Positions 16,115 through 25,144 of a stretch of DNA of 64,000 bases are shown piece by piece. The position numbers were made by a program, and so were the translations under genes. The stretch comes from Ktedonobacter sp. SOSP1-85 (GTDB lineage: Bacteria > Chloroflexota > Ktedonobacteria > Ktedonobacterales > Ktedonobacteraceae), in the NCBI RefSeq assembly GCF_016587415.1, contig NZ_BNJI01000001.1, forward strand, positions 3,635,501 to 3,699,500. The letters run 5' to 3'. The notes beneath the pieces were generated by a model. The model searched no databases and was not told the DNA's origin. It saw nothing but the letters and a program-made list of their open reading frames with translations. Positions within the stretch are counted from its first letter, which is position 1. The number at the start of each line of letters is the position of its first letter.

Positions 16115-17275
16115 ATGTGTAAGGTACAACAATTGTGGATGCGTACTCCCTACAGGCTGGGGAGTATAGTGCTTATGCTTATAGTTGTAAGCGTGGTGCT
16201 AGTGTTGATTACTCCGGTCTATGCCGCGACACGCACCGTGATACAAACGCGTGTGCAGCAGGCGCTGCCCTTGAACGCGCATATCTACCTGGCGACCGAC
16301 GCGCTGCGGCCTGTCTTTCAGGAGCGCATCGACGCGCAGGTGCCCTCAACGGTCGCTAGCACGCTGAAAGGCATCACGGATGGAATGCCGGGTGACACGC
16401 GTGACTGGGCATCGAAGATGGCAAAGGTCTTGATTCAGCCATCGGCCACGCTTACAGGTCTCTCGCCGCAGGCAGGGGGAATGGTGACCTCGATGCGTAT
16501 CAGCCTCTATCCCGGCGATCCCAAACCCATCGACGCCAACCTGCTTGTGCGTTTTACGGTGCTCAACGCCACGACGATTCAGGTTAGTGCCTTCCCGCTC
16601 AAGGGAAGTCCAACCCTGGTCAGTGGTCCCCTGACCACATTGCCCACGCCCCTGGGGCAGCTGCAAAGCATTCATACGACTCCAGGCTGTGGCGCGAACG
16701 CATTAGATGTTGGCATGCAGCTCCCGATCAACCTGGACGCGCCAGCGACCACGCAGAACGCAGCCTTTACGCGGGGGCAATCTTCGCGCACCACTCTGGT
16801 GAACTGGCAGGAGCCAGCGAGCGCTACAGCGGGAACGCATGCTTATGTCGAGATTCCTGCTAGCTCGCTGAGTACCCTGGGACCTGGCCTGGGTGTACTC
16901 TCCCTGGGCAATGGCCTCTTCGCGCGCAACATCCAGCTCTCCGTGAGTGGAAACCATCTGGTCGCGACCAGCGATATCACGCTGGGAAAATCTTTGAAAT
17001 TGGCCCAAGCGACCACGACAATTATGCCATTGGCACAGCAGGGGAAGCTGGCTATCCAGGTGCAGAAGACCACGGTTACAATCTTCTCCATCTTTACCTT
17101 TCCTTATGATACCTACAATAGCCAGATTCAGCAGGAGCTAAATAGTAAGCTGGGTAGTGTGCTTGGTGACAAGTTTACGCTGAACACGGCCAGCATTGGT
17201 CCCAATAGTAATGTGCCCTGCGCGGCGGGCAATAGCATGATTCTCTCCGTAACGGCGCCGGGTGGCCTCTTCTAG
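16115..17275 (+). CDS. exported/membrane-anchored protein, partner of MFS transporter
   Basis: 386 residues. A basic N-terminus (MCKVQQLWMRTPYRLG) leads into one hydrophobic helix near residues 17-38 (signal anchor), then a large extracytoplasmic domain rich in Thr, Pro, Leu and Val with regular beta-strand patterns. It has few charges and two cysteines (TPGCG and VPCAAG). It resembles the loosely defined DUF2993/LmeA-type lipid-binding exported proteins in composition, but I cannot confirm that. GGAGAGAAGG lies before the ATG. It sits 40 bases after the MFS gene in the same direction and likely shares its mRNA. Its stop is only 6 bases from the stop of the convergent decarboxylase. Confidence 0.65.
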   Translation: MCKVQQLWMRTPYRLGSIVLMLIVVSVVLVLITPVYAATRTVIQTRVQQALPLNAHIYLATDALRPVFQERIDAQVPSTVASTLKGITDGMPGDTRDWASKMAKVLIQPSATLTGLSPQAGGMVTSMRISLYPGDPKPIDANLLVRFTVLNATTIQVSAFPLKGSPTLVSGPLTTLPTPLGQLQSIHTTPGCGANALDVGMQLPINLDAPATTQNAAFTRGQSSRTTLVNWQEPASATAGTHAYVEIPASSLSTLGPGLGVLSLGNGLFARNIQLSVSGNHLVATSDITLGKSLKLAQATTTIMPLAQQGKLAIQVQKTTVTIFSIFTFPYDTYNSQIQQELNSKLGSVLGDKFTLNTASIGPNSNVPCAAGNSMILSVTAPGGLF

Positions 17276-17281
17276 CCTGGC

Positions 17282-18856
17282 TTATGGCAAGAGATTATTG
17301 GGTTTGGCGGGCGCATCTGAGAACGAGAGCAGACGTAGCCTGCCCTGGCGCAGCGTGTGCCAGAGGGTTGGGGTCGCGCCCAGCTCCTGGCGCAACGCCG
17401 TATGTAGCTCATTCCAGGCCAGGTGTACCTCCTCTTCGTGTGTGCGCAGATTGCCAATAGCGAGGCGGAGCGTATAGCGACCCTTCAAGCGGGTGGCCGA
17501 GAGAAAGCAGCGCCCGCTGGCGTTAACGCGATTGAGCACGCGCTCATTCAAATGATCCAGCCGTTCCTCGTTCTGGATGGCCCAGGGATGTGCGCGAAAG
17601 CAGACCACGCTGAGGTGAGTGGGGAAGAGCAGCTCCCAATCACTTGAAGTCTCAACCCAATCGGCAAAGAGGCGCGCCAGGCGACAATGCTCAGTGATAT
17701 TAGCAACGAGACCATCATAACCAAAGTAGCGCAACGTCATCCATAGCTTGAGCGCGGGAAAGCCATGTGGCAGGGAGGCGTCATAGTCCATCAGGTTGAT
17801 CGCCTGTCCTGAACGGCCCTCAGTGTTTTGCAGGTAGTCGGGGGTCAGGCTAAAAGTAGCACGCAAGGCTTGCGGACGGCGTGTATAGAGGATGCTACAG
17901 TGGAAGGGAGTGAAGAGCCACTTATGGGGATTGATCGAGAGTGAGTCGGCCCGCTCGCAACCGCGTAGGACCCAGCGTTTCTCGGGCATGAGGGCCGCGA
18001 CCCCCGCGTAGGCGGCATCGACATGGAGCCAGAGACCATAGCGCTCACAGAGATCTGCGATGGACTCCACAGGATCAACGCTGGTCGTAGAGGTTGTGCC
18101 TACAGTGGCCACAACCGCGAAGGGCCACCAGCCCTCGCGTAGATCCTCGCGGATGGCCTGGTCGAGCGCCTCCACATTTATTCGATAGGCATCATCGGTC
18201 TCGATCTTCCGCAGACTCTCCAGTCCAAGACCGAGCAGAATAGCCGCCTTCTCCAGTGATGAGTGGGCCTCCTCGGAGGCATAGAAGCGGAGGCGTGGCA
18301 TCTCTTTGCGGCCCGCGAGTCCCTGCTGGCGTATGTGCAGGCCAGGAACAAACTCGCGCGCCGCCGCGAGAACATTGGTGATAGCGGAGTTGTGATGGAT
18401 CATGCCAAAGAGGGGGGCGGGCAGGCCAAGCATCTGGCGGAGCCAATCCAGAGTGACTTGCTCCAGTTCGGTCGCGGCAGGAGCTGTCTTCCAGAGCATA
18501 CGTGAGACATTGAAGGCTCCTTCAAGCATATTAGCCAGTATGCCTGGTCCAGCGCTGGTCACGCCGAAATAGCCCATAAACCTGCCGGAGTTCCACTGGG
18601 TCAGGCCGGGAAGAATGACGCGCTCAACATCTGCCAGGATCTGATCCATCTCTTCACCTTGAGAGGGTGGATGGGAAGGGAGCATGTCCTGGATGTCGCC
18701 CGGTTTGACCTGGGCCAGAACGGGGCGTGTATGAACGCTCTGGATATAATTAGCGATCCAATCGACGACCTGGTGTCCATAGTGACGCAAAGCTTCAGCG
18801 TCCATATCACCCTCGCGGGGTTGGGGCGTGGGTCCTGCTTCTAGAGGTATATGCAT
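17282..18856 (-). CDS. PLP-dependent aromatic-L-amino-acid decarboxylase
   Basis: 524 residues, group II decarboxylase family (DDC/tyrosine decarboxylase type). It removes the carboxyl group from an aromatic amino acid such as Tyr, Trp or DOPA using pyridoxal phosphate in the cytoplasm. The PLP lysine is in NPHKWLFTPF, and the cofactor-binding Asp/His region is LHVDAAYAG. The N-terminal swap region (DAEALRHYGHQVVDWIANY) and LPGLTQWNSGRFMGYF are family hallmarks. GGAGG lies 10 bases before the ATG. It is monocistronic. Substrate cannot be settled by eye; tryptophan or tyrosine are both plausible. Confidence 0.92.
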   Translation of the reverse strand: MHIPLEAGPTPQPREGDMDAEALRHYGHQVVDWIANYIQSVHTRPVLAQVKPGDIQDMLPSHPPSQGEEMDQILADVERVILPGLTQWNSGRFMGYFGVTSAGPGILANMLEGAFNVSRMLWKTAPAATELEQVTLDWLRQMLGLPAPLFGMIHHNSAITNVLAAAREFVPGLHIRQQGLAGRKEMPRLRFYASEEAHSSLEKAAILLGLGLESLRKIETDDAYRINVEALDQAIREDLREGWWPFAVVATVGTTSTTSVDPVESIADLCERYGLWLHVDAAYAGVAALMPEKRWVLRGCERADSLSINPHKWLFTPFHCSILYTRRPQALRATFSLTPDYLQNTEGRSGQAINLMDYDASLPHGFPALKLWMTLRYFGYDGLVANITEHCRLARLFADWVETSSDWELLFPTHLSVVCFRAHPWAIQNEERLDHLNERVLNRVNASGRCFLSATRLKGRYTLRLAIGNLRTHEEEVHLAWNELHTALRQELGATPTLWHTLRQGRLRLLSFSDAPAKPNNLLP

Positions 18857-19450
18857 TGTTCAACCGCCTCCACATAACAACCAGAGAACAACGTTTATAT
18901 GGGAATATCCTGGTATTGTATGCCTTCTACCACGGAGTAATCATTTGTTGCAGTTAATTGTAAGAAAATAGATGGTAATCGTCAATATAGCTCATGCAAA
19001 AACATTGATCCATTGCTAAATATATTTTCACTTTGAGTTTCTGTGGCAGGTTGAATATGAATAAAAAATAATCTGAAACCTGCTTCGGCTCGTGTAGCGA
19101 GCCTTTCGGGTAAGGGAAGGATGTGCTTCAACATTACAATCTGGACATAATAAATAGTCGATACGTATTGAGTAATTAGCATTTATTCTAGGCAATTGTA
19201 AGCACGCCTGTGGTGCGTCTTGATGGTTAAATATATGCAAGCTATATTGTATAGCTTTGCTACACGTAAGGAATTTTTATACATTATTAATATCTTATTT
19301 TTGTATGTAATGTTAGTATATAGTATATCGTTTATGTTACATGTTTCTCTCTGGAAATTGAAAATGCATTTGCGGGTCATCTGCTCGTGATGGAACGAAT
19401 CTTAAAAAGGCTGTGTTGATGCGTATGTGGAACGTAGAGGAGTAGATAAA
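18857..19450. other. AT-rich regulatory interval
   Basis: Nearly 600 bases, clearly more AT-rich than the surroundings, between the divergent decarboxylase and B12-type regulator genes. No domain-bearing ORF is seen. Around 19303-19342 ATGTAATG...TTACAT forms a loose inverted repeat around several TATA-like stretches; it is a candidate operator/promoter for the regulator at 19451. Confidence 0.4.
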
Positions 19451-20995
19451 ATGGAAGCCTCAGGAAAACCGTTTAATCCATTTGAGCGCGCGATTGTGCC
19501 GTTTGAGAGCCAGCCTCAGGCTAGCGGAATCTATGATACGCAGGAGATCATCGTGCCTGGGGAGCCGAATGAAACTGCTCCAGGTTATCCCTTTTCTGAG
19601 CGGCGCACTCCGGTAACGGAAGAGATGTTTTCGCTTCTCCATGTACCGCCTGGAGATGGGCTGCCACACCTGGAGCGCTACTCTGCGGCCCCACGCTTTG
19701 ACCTTGAGACTGCTACCTCTCAGACGCATGTCCCGGCGATGACGCTGCGGTCCTGGGAGCGGCGTTTTGGTATTCCAGCCCCCTGGCATGGGAGCAATAA
19801 CGCGCGCCTCTATTCAATGCGAGACCTGGCGGCTATCCACTGGCTCAATCGACGTATCAAGCAGAATAACACGAGTGTCTATCTGTCAATACAGGAACTG
19901 GCGCGCCTGGAGCCAGCGTATAGCAGGCACTATAGCGCGAATATGCCTGCAACTCTGCCCAGGCAGCGCAAGTTTTCCGAACTGCATGAATCTTTGCTGC
20001 GTGCGATTACCATGATGGATGAGGGGGGCGCGGGGCGTATTCTGAACGAGGCCTTTGATACCTATCCAGCAGCCACCGTCTGCCAGCAGGTACTGCAACC
20101 GGTGCTGACGAAGCTTGTTGAATTGCGCCATACGGTCTCACTTCCCCGTACCATCGAACATTTTGCCTCCAAGCTCACACGCGATCAGATTGTACATTTG
20201 ATCGAGGCGGGCCTGACCCCACGCGAAGCCCTTCAACGTCTCTCTCACCTGGCTCTCCGTGCTCCGCAGATTTACGCCAGTCAGCAGCGTGCCAGGGAGC
20301 GTATGGACGCGGTGCCCACGCTGGCGCGTATCGCAGACATCATGCTGGAGGCAATCAGGCAGCTTGACGAGGGACATGTGCAGAGAATTATGGATGAGGC
20401 CTTCTTCTACTACCCGGTTGAGGAGGTGTGTAGTAACCTGTTTCAGCCAATGCTCTATCGGATTGGTGAATTATGGGCTTCGCGCCAGATCACGGTAACG
20501 GTCGAGCACTTTGCCAGCAATATGATTCGTACGCGCCTGGCCTATCTCTTCCAGACCACGCCCTATCAGCGCCAGGGGCCAGCCATCCTGGTTGGCTGCG
20601 CGCCGAGGGAGACGCATGAGATCGGTGTCCTGATGCTGGCGCTTTTCTGGCGCCGCCAGGGCTTTAATGTCTACTACCTGGGGCAGATGCTGGAGCCTCA
20701 GAGCTTGCTGCAAGAGATTCGGCGCCTGCGACCTGGAGTGGTATGTCTCTCAGCAACCACGCGACCACGCGCGCGGGACCTGGCAGAGATCGCGCGTGAG
20801 ATCAGTAAGCTCGAGGGGCCTCGCCCCACTGTCTGCTTTGGTGGAGGTGCCTTTATGCAAGATCTCGGCCTGGTAAAAAGTATCAAGGGTGTCTACCTGG
20901 GGGCAGACGCAAACGAAGCCACTCGCCGCCTGCACGAGCTTGTCCCCCTTCAGCAGTCGCAGCCAGCGCGCGACGAGGCGCACCATATCATGTAA
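19451..20995 (+). CDS. CarH/LitR-type MerR regulator with B12-binding domain and duplicated cap
   Basis: 514 residues from the ATG preceded by GAGGAG; an earlier GTG lacks a site. A disordered N-terminus of about 85 residues is followed by a MerR winged helix (MTLRSWERRFGIPAP, about 97-135). Two four-helix B12 caps follow in tandem. The first (about 178-245) keeps EHFAS but has Arg in place of the key Trp. The second (about 298-368) has the W-x9-EH signature (WASRQITVTVEH) that holds adenosylcobalamin in CarH light sensors. A Rossmann B12 domain follows with ETHEIG, keeping the lower-ligand His (about 389). It likely represses DNA in the dark and releases it in light. No carotenoid genes are adjacent. 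The tandem cap is unusual. Confidence 0.9.
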   Translation: MEASGKPFNPFERAIVPFESQPQASGIYDTQEIIVPGEPNETAPGYPFSERRTPVTEEMFSLLHVPPGDGLPHLERYSAAPRFDLETATSQTHVPAMTLRSWERRFGIPAPWHGSNNARLYSMRDLAAIHWLNRRIKQNNTSVYLSIQELARLEPAYSRHYSANMPATLPRQRKFSELHESLLRAITMMDEGGAGRILNEAFDTYPAATVCQQVLQPVLTKLVELRHTVSLPRTIEHFASKLTRDQIVHLIEAGLTPREALQRLSHLALRAPQIYASQQRARERMDAVPTLARIADIMLEAIRQLDEGHVQRIMDEAFFYYPVEEVCSNLFQPMLYRIGELWASRQITVTVEHFASNMIRTRLAYLFQTTPYQRQGPAILVGCAPRETHEIGVLMLALFWRRQGFNVYYLGQMLEPQSLLQEIRRLRPGVVCLSATTRPRARDLAEIAREISKLEGPRPTVCFGGGAFMQDLGLVKSIKGVYLGADANEATRRLHELVPLQQSQPARDEAHHIM

Positions 20996-21050
20996 GGGAT
21001 TATGTGTGGCGACATAGCACAGCTATGTCGCCACACATAATCCCTTACAT
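20990..21050. terminator. 29-bp perfect stem terminator
   Basis: 20990-21018 is the exact reverse complement of 21022-21050 around a 3-base loop. The regulator's stop codon (20993-20995) lies inside the left arm. Both arms carry TAAGGGATTATGTGTGGCG or its complement. Confidence 0.8.
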
Positions 21051-21148
21051 TATTTACACCTACCAGGCGTCCAGAAGAAAAGTGTTACAATCTTAGGTAG
21101 GTAACACGACGCTGAAGGCTTGTCTTTTTGATAAAGAGGGTAGGTAGT

Positions 21149-22021
21149 ATGACAACAACAATAACTGAGTGGCAGCATCGAGATATCCTCACCAATGGCA
21201 TTCGGATGCATTATGTTACGCAAGGTGAGGGTTCATTGATTGTGCTCCTGCATGGTTTCCCTGAGTTCTGGTACTCCTGGCGGCACCAGATCCCTTTTCT
21301 GGCGCAACTGGGATATAAGGTGGTGGCACCTGACCTGCGGGGCTATAACGATACAGATAAGCCACGCCGGGGCTATGAGATCGCGACCCTATTGCGCGAT
21401 ATTGAGGGCCTGATCAAGGGCCTGGGCTATGAGCGAGCGATTGTCGTGGGCCATGACTGGGGTGGTGTGCTGATGTGGCAGTTTGGTCTGAGGTATCCGC
21501 ACATGGTTGAGCGCCTGATTGGTCTCAATGCGCCGCCGCCCTGGACCTTCGCGCGTGAGCTACGGACCTGGAAGCAGTTGCGCAAGAGCTGGTATGTCTA
21601 TGCCTTTCAACTGCCCGTCCTGCCAGAGTTGGCCCTTAGTCGTGAAGGGGCCGAGCCTATTGCAAAGATGCTCTACGCCAGCGCCGTGCAGAAGTCGGCC
21701 TTTCCAGAGGATGTGTTGCAGCGCTACAAAGAGGCCATGAGTAAGCCGGGCGCACTGACGGCGGCGATTAACTACTATCGCTCGATCTGGCGGCGCTCAA
21801 GTATCGGGGCCGTCAGTGGAAACAAGGGGCGAATCGATAAGCCCACACTGCTTATCTGGGGTGAGCAGGACGTGGCCCTGGATATCGCCATGACCTATGG
21901 CCTGGAGGAGTGGGTTCCCAACATAGACGTGCGGCGTATCCCTGATAGCGGCCACTGGGTCCAGCAGGAGAAACCCGAACTCGTCAACGAATGGATAGCC
22001 GAATTCCTCCAAAAAGAATAA
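21149..22021 (+). CDS. alpha/beta hydrolase, epoxide hydrolase-like
   Basis: 290 residues from the ATG with AGAGGGTAGGTAGT upstream; a TTG at 21128 is less likely. Alpha/beta hydrolase fold. The oxyanion-region motif is HGFPEFWYSWRHQ, the nucleophile Asp is in VVGHDWGG, and the catalytic His is in DSGHWVQQEKP. An Asp nucleophile and the HGFPE motif point to soluble epoxide hydrolases or haloacid/haloalkane dehalogenases rather than Ser esterases. Two cap-domain Tyr candidates (YVYAFQLP, YYRSIW) fit epoxide opening. Substrate unknown. It is convergent with sdhB and shares a terminator in which both stop codons are embedded. Confidence 0.88.
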   Translation: MTTTITEWQHRDILTNGIRMHYVTQGEGSLIVLLHGFPEFWYSWRHQIPFLAQLGYKVVAPDLRGYNDTDKPRRGYEIATLLRDIEGLIKGLGYERAIVVGHDWGGVLMWQFGLRYPHMVERLIGLNAPPPWTFARELRTWKQLRKSWYVYAFQLPVLPELALSREGAEPIAKMLYASAVQKSAFPEDVLQRYKEAMSKPGALTAAINYYRSIWRRSSIGAVSGNKGRIDKPTLLIWGEQDVALDIAMTYGLEEWVPNIDVRRIPDSGHWVQQEKPELVNEWIAEFLQKE

Positions 22022-22085
22022 GTATATAAAACAAGAAGTGCCCGTTGCATAAAACGCAACGGGCACTTCTTGTTTTATATACTTA
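22019..22085. terminator. 30-bp perfect bidirectional terminator with embedded stop codons
   Basis: 22019-22048 pairs exactly with 22056-22085 around a 7-base loop. The outer end of each arm is TAA on its own strand: one is the stop of the hydrolase, the other the stop of sdhB. Confidence 0.88.
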
Positions 22086-22790
22086 CACACTCTTGGGGTC
22101 GCCATAGATGATGGCGCGCTTGACCTCTTCGATCAGGTCGGTGACCGGGATGCCGCGTGGGCAGGCATCGGAGCAGTTGAAGATGGTGCGGCAACGCCAG
22201 ACGCCATCCTTCTTGCCCAGGATATTGAGGCGCTCGGCGGCACCCTCGTCACGGCTATCGAAGATGAAGCGGTGCGCGTTGACGATGGCGGCGGGACCAA
22301 CCCAGTCCTGGTTGCCCCAGATCGAGGGGCAGGAACCGGTGCAGGCGCCACAGAGGATGCACTTGGTGCCCTCGTCGAAGCGCGCGCGCTCCTCGGCGGA
22401 TTGCAGGCGCTCGGTACCTGGCTCGCTGTCGTACGTGATCAGGTAGGGTTTGACCTGTTTGTACTTGTCGAAGAACTGGTCCATATCGACCACGAGGTCC
22501 TTAATGACCGGGTAGCCCAGCATTGGCTCGATGGTGACCTTCTTGCCTACGTCGCGCATAAGAACCTTACAGGCCAGGCGGTTGCGACCATTGATGCGCA
22601 TAGCATCGGAGCCACAGACGCCGTGGGCGCAGGAACGGCGATAGGTCAGCGTGCCATCCATCGTCCATTTGATGTTGTTCAGGGCGTCCAGCAAGCGGTC
22701 GATGGGTTCAACCTCGACGGTAAACTCGTCCCAGTACGGCTTATTGTCGCGCTCCGGGTCGAAGCGCTTTATACGCATTAAGACTTGCAT
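22083..22790 (-). CDS. sdhB: succinate dehydrogenase iron-sulfur subunit
   Basis: 235 residues. It passes electrons from the flavin of SdhA to quinone at the membrane. All three cluster motifs are visible: [2Fe-2S] CAHGVCGSDAM near residue 54 with the later Cys in RLACKV; [4Fe-4S] CILCGACTGSCP near 143; and [3Fe-4S] CRTIFNCSDACPRGI near 199. GGAG precedes the ATG. It is the last gene of sdhC-D-A-B on the minus strand, 11 bases after sdhA. Confidence 0.97.
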   Translation of the reverse strand: MQVLMRIKRFDPERDNKPYWDEFTVEVEPIDRLLDALNNIKWTMDGTLTYRRSCAHGVCGSDAMRINGRNRLACKVLMRDVGKKVTIEPMLGYPVIKDLVVDMDQFFDKYKQVKPYLITYDSEPGTERLQSAEERARFDEGTKCILCGACTGSCPSIWGNQDWVGPAAIVNAHRFIFDSRDEGAAERLNILGKKDGVWRCRTIFNCSDACPRGIPVTDLIEEVKRAIIYGDPKSV

Positions 22791-22801
22791 CGCGTTCTCC
22801 T

Positions 22802-24547
22802 CTAGTATTTGCGCTCCTTAGGCTTGAAGACGGGATCATCCACAAGCACGACATCCTTGTAGTCCAGGCGAACGTCGTGCGCCTTCTCGCCCTTGTAGGC
22901 CAGGGTATGTTTGAGCCAGTTGGTATCATCGCGCTTGGTATAGTCGAGGCGATAGTGGGCGCCACGGCTCTCTTTACGTGCGATAGCTCCATGGATGGTT
23001 GCCTCGGCGCAGTCGAGCAAGAAGCCAAGCTCGATGGCCTCGACCAGCTCGGTATTGAAGCGCTTGCCTTTATCCTGGAGCTGAATTTTCTTGTAGGCAT
23101 CTTGCAGGCCGTCCAGCGTATCCAGGGCTGAGAGCATACCCTTCTCCTCGCGCTCGACGAAGACCTTGTCGTTCATCTCATTCTGCAGGGTCGAGCGGAT
23201 GCGGGCCGCCGACTCGCCGCCAGAGGACTTGCCTTTATCCAGTAGGCGATCAAGCATATCGCGTGAATAGGCCTCGGGATTCTCTGGCAGGGGGGCGTGA
23301 TCGTTCTCTGCGATGAAGCGTGCCATGTCTTTACCGGCGCGGCGACCGAAGACGATCAGGTCGACCAGCGAGTTAGTGCCCAGGCGGTTGGCACCGTGAA
23401 CGGAGACGCAGGCGACCTCGCCCGCGGCATAGAAGCCGGGCATGGGTGTCCACTGGGGATCGATGACGACACGGCCATCCAGGTCAGTAGGGATACCGCC
23501 CATGGCGTAGTGCGCGGTCGGCTGGATCGGCACAGGCTCGGTAATAGGTTCGACGCCCAGGTAGTTACGGGCGAAATCTGTGATATCGGGCAACTTCTCG
23601 GCAATGGCCTTGGCGCCCAGGTGGCGTACATCGAGGTAGACATAGTCCTTGCCATCGATGCCACGTCCCTCGTTGACCTCCTGTACAATACAGCGCGAGA
23701 CGATATCGCGTGGGGCCAGGTCCTTCAACGTGGGCATGTAGCGCTCCATGAAGTACTCGCCCTTATCGTTGAGGAGCTTACCACCCTCGCCGCGAGCCGC
23801 CTCGGAGAGGAGCACGCCGACCTTGTAGATGCCGGTGGGATGGAACTGGTACATCTCCATGTCTTGCAGAGGGATGCCACGGCGATAGGCGATGGACATA
23901 CCGTCGCCCATGCAGGCGAAGGCATTGCTGGTCACGCGCCAGGCGCGGCCATAGCCGCCGGTCGCGAACATTACCGCCTTGGCATGGAAGGTATGGATCT
24001 CGCCTGAGCGGATCTCCATCGCCACAACACCGCAGGCGCGGCCCTCGTTGAAGATCAGGTCCAGCACCAGGAACTCGTTGAAGAAGCGCACCTGGTTCTT
24101 GATTGAACTCTGGTACATGGTTTGCAGGATCATGTGGCCGGTGCGGTCGGCGGCGTAGCATGAGCGGCGCACGGGACCCTCGCCAAAGTTGCGCGTGTGA
24201 CCACCAAAGCGGCGCTGGTCGATACGGCCATCTGGCGTGCGGTTGAAGGGCAGGCCGCGATGCTCAAGCTCGTAGACGGCATCGATAGCGTCGCGGGCCA
24301 GAATCTCGGCCGCGGGCTGGTCTACCAGGTAGTCGCCGCCCTTGACGGTATCGTACATGTGCCACTTCCAGTGGTCCTCTTCCTGGTTACCGAGGGCCGC
24401 GGCGACGCCCCCCTGGGCGGCACCGGTATGTGAACGCGTGGGGTAGACCTTGGTGAGTACCGCTACGCTGGCATTTGGCAATTGCATCGCAGCCATCAGA
24501 CCCGCGCCACCAGCGCCGATGATGATGACATCAAATTTCTGATACAT
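22802..24547 (-). CDS. sdhA: succinate dehydrogenase flavoprotein subunit
   Basis: 581 residues, normal length. It oxidises succinate to fumarate with covalently bound FAD. The dinucleotide-binding motif is GAGGAGLMAAMQL at residues 12-24, and the FAD-linked His is in RSHTGAAQGG. The substrate and active-site segments are QFHPTGIYKVG and HGANRLGTNSLVD. The start ATG follows AGCGAGGATATATATACC. It lies between sdhD (137 bases upstream) and sdhB (11 bases downstream). Confidence 0.97.
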   Translation of the reverse strand: MYQKFDVIIIGAGGAGLMAAMQLPNASVAVLTKVYPTRSHTGAAQGGVAAALGNQEEDHWKWHMYDTVKGGDYLVDQPAAEILARDAIDAVYELEHRGLPFNRTPDGRIDQRRFGGHTRNFGEGPVRRSCYAADRTGHMILQTMYQSSIKNQVRFFNEFLVLDLIFNEGRACGVVAMEIRSGEIHTFHAKAVMFATGGYGRAWRVTSNAFACMGDGMSIAYRRGIPLQDMEMYQFHPTGIYKVGVLLSEAARGEGGKLLNDKGEYFMERYMPTLKDLAPRDIVSRCIVQEVNEGRGIDGKDYVYLDVRHLGAKAIAEKLPDITDFARNYLGVEPITEPVPIQPTAHYAMGGIPTDLDGRVVIDPQWTPMPGFYAAGEVACVSVHGANRLGTNSLVDLIVFGRRAGKDMARFIAENDHAPLPENPEAYSRDMLDRLLDKGKSSGGESAARIRSTLQNEMNDKVFVEREEKGMLSALDTLDGLQDAYKKIQLQDKGKRFNTELVEAIELGFLLDCAEATIHGAIARKESRGAHYRLDYTKRDDTNWLKHTLAYKGEKAHDVRLDYKDVVLVDDPVFKPKERKY

Positions 24548-24684
24548 GGTATATATATCCTCGCTTCAACTTGCTCACAACTTCTTCTCTCTACAGAGAG
24601 AGGGGAGGGTTTTTGTGGGGACACCCCACAACCCCGGCAGGAGGAGTTCCTCCTGCACCACCCTTGCTCATAACTTCTCTCTGC

Positions 24685-25095
24685 TTAGTGCAGGCAGGCG
24701 GGTCCGAGACTGCCCGCAACGGGCTGGAAGGTGATGAGTGTGATAGTGCCCAGCATAAAGAAGGCGAGCAGGAGTACCGCGGCGAAGCCTTGTAGAACCA
24801 GGCGCGTCCCCGGCGAACGCACATAATCATCTATGACCACGCGCAGGCCGTTCACACCGTGCGTCAGGCCAAGCGTCAGTAGCAACCAGTCGAAGAGACG
24901 CCAGAAGGGGTTCGCGTAGCGAGCCGCCACAAACGCGTAGGTCGTGCATGAGACGTCATTGGTCACATGCATAATAGTAAGATGGATAATGACCAGGAAA
25001 ATCAGTACCACGCCCGAGATACGGAAGTAATACCAGGAAAAGGTCTCAAAGCCACAGCCAGCCGGACGAGGCCCACCATATAAACGCGACAGCAT
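24685..25095 (-). CDS. sdhD: succinate dehydrogenase membrane anchor subunit
   Basis: 136 residues with three membrane helices (SGVVLIFLVIIHLTI, RLFDWLLLTLGLTHGVNGL, VLLLAFFMLGTITLI). The family motif HGVNGLRVVIDDY after helix 2 is present, and IIHLTIMHVTND carries candidate haem or quinone-site His residues. It anchors SdhAB to the membrane and helps form the quinone site. GGAG lies 8 bases before the ATG. The 137 bases between it and sdhA hold two short hairpins (GTGGGG/CCCCAC and GCAGGAGGA/TCCTCCTGC) that could tune expression of sdhA relative to the anchors. Confidence 0.9.
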   Translation of the reverse strand: MLSRLYGGPRPAGCGFETFSWYYFRISGVVLIFLVIIHLTIMHVTNDVSCTTYAFVAARYANPFWRLFDWLLLTLGLTHGVNGLRVVIDDYVRSPGTRLVLQGFAAVLLLAFFMLGTITLITFQPVAGSLGPACLH

Positions 25096-25144
25096 ACATT
25101 CTTCTCCTTACAAGGGTTCTTTGACGTGTCACTTCTACGCGCTA

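Noticed and set aside
24548..24684. small coding frames between sdhD and sdhA
   Set aside because: The region is made of short hairpins and reads as an intercistronic spacer.
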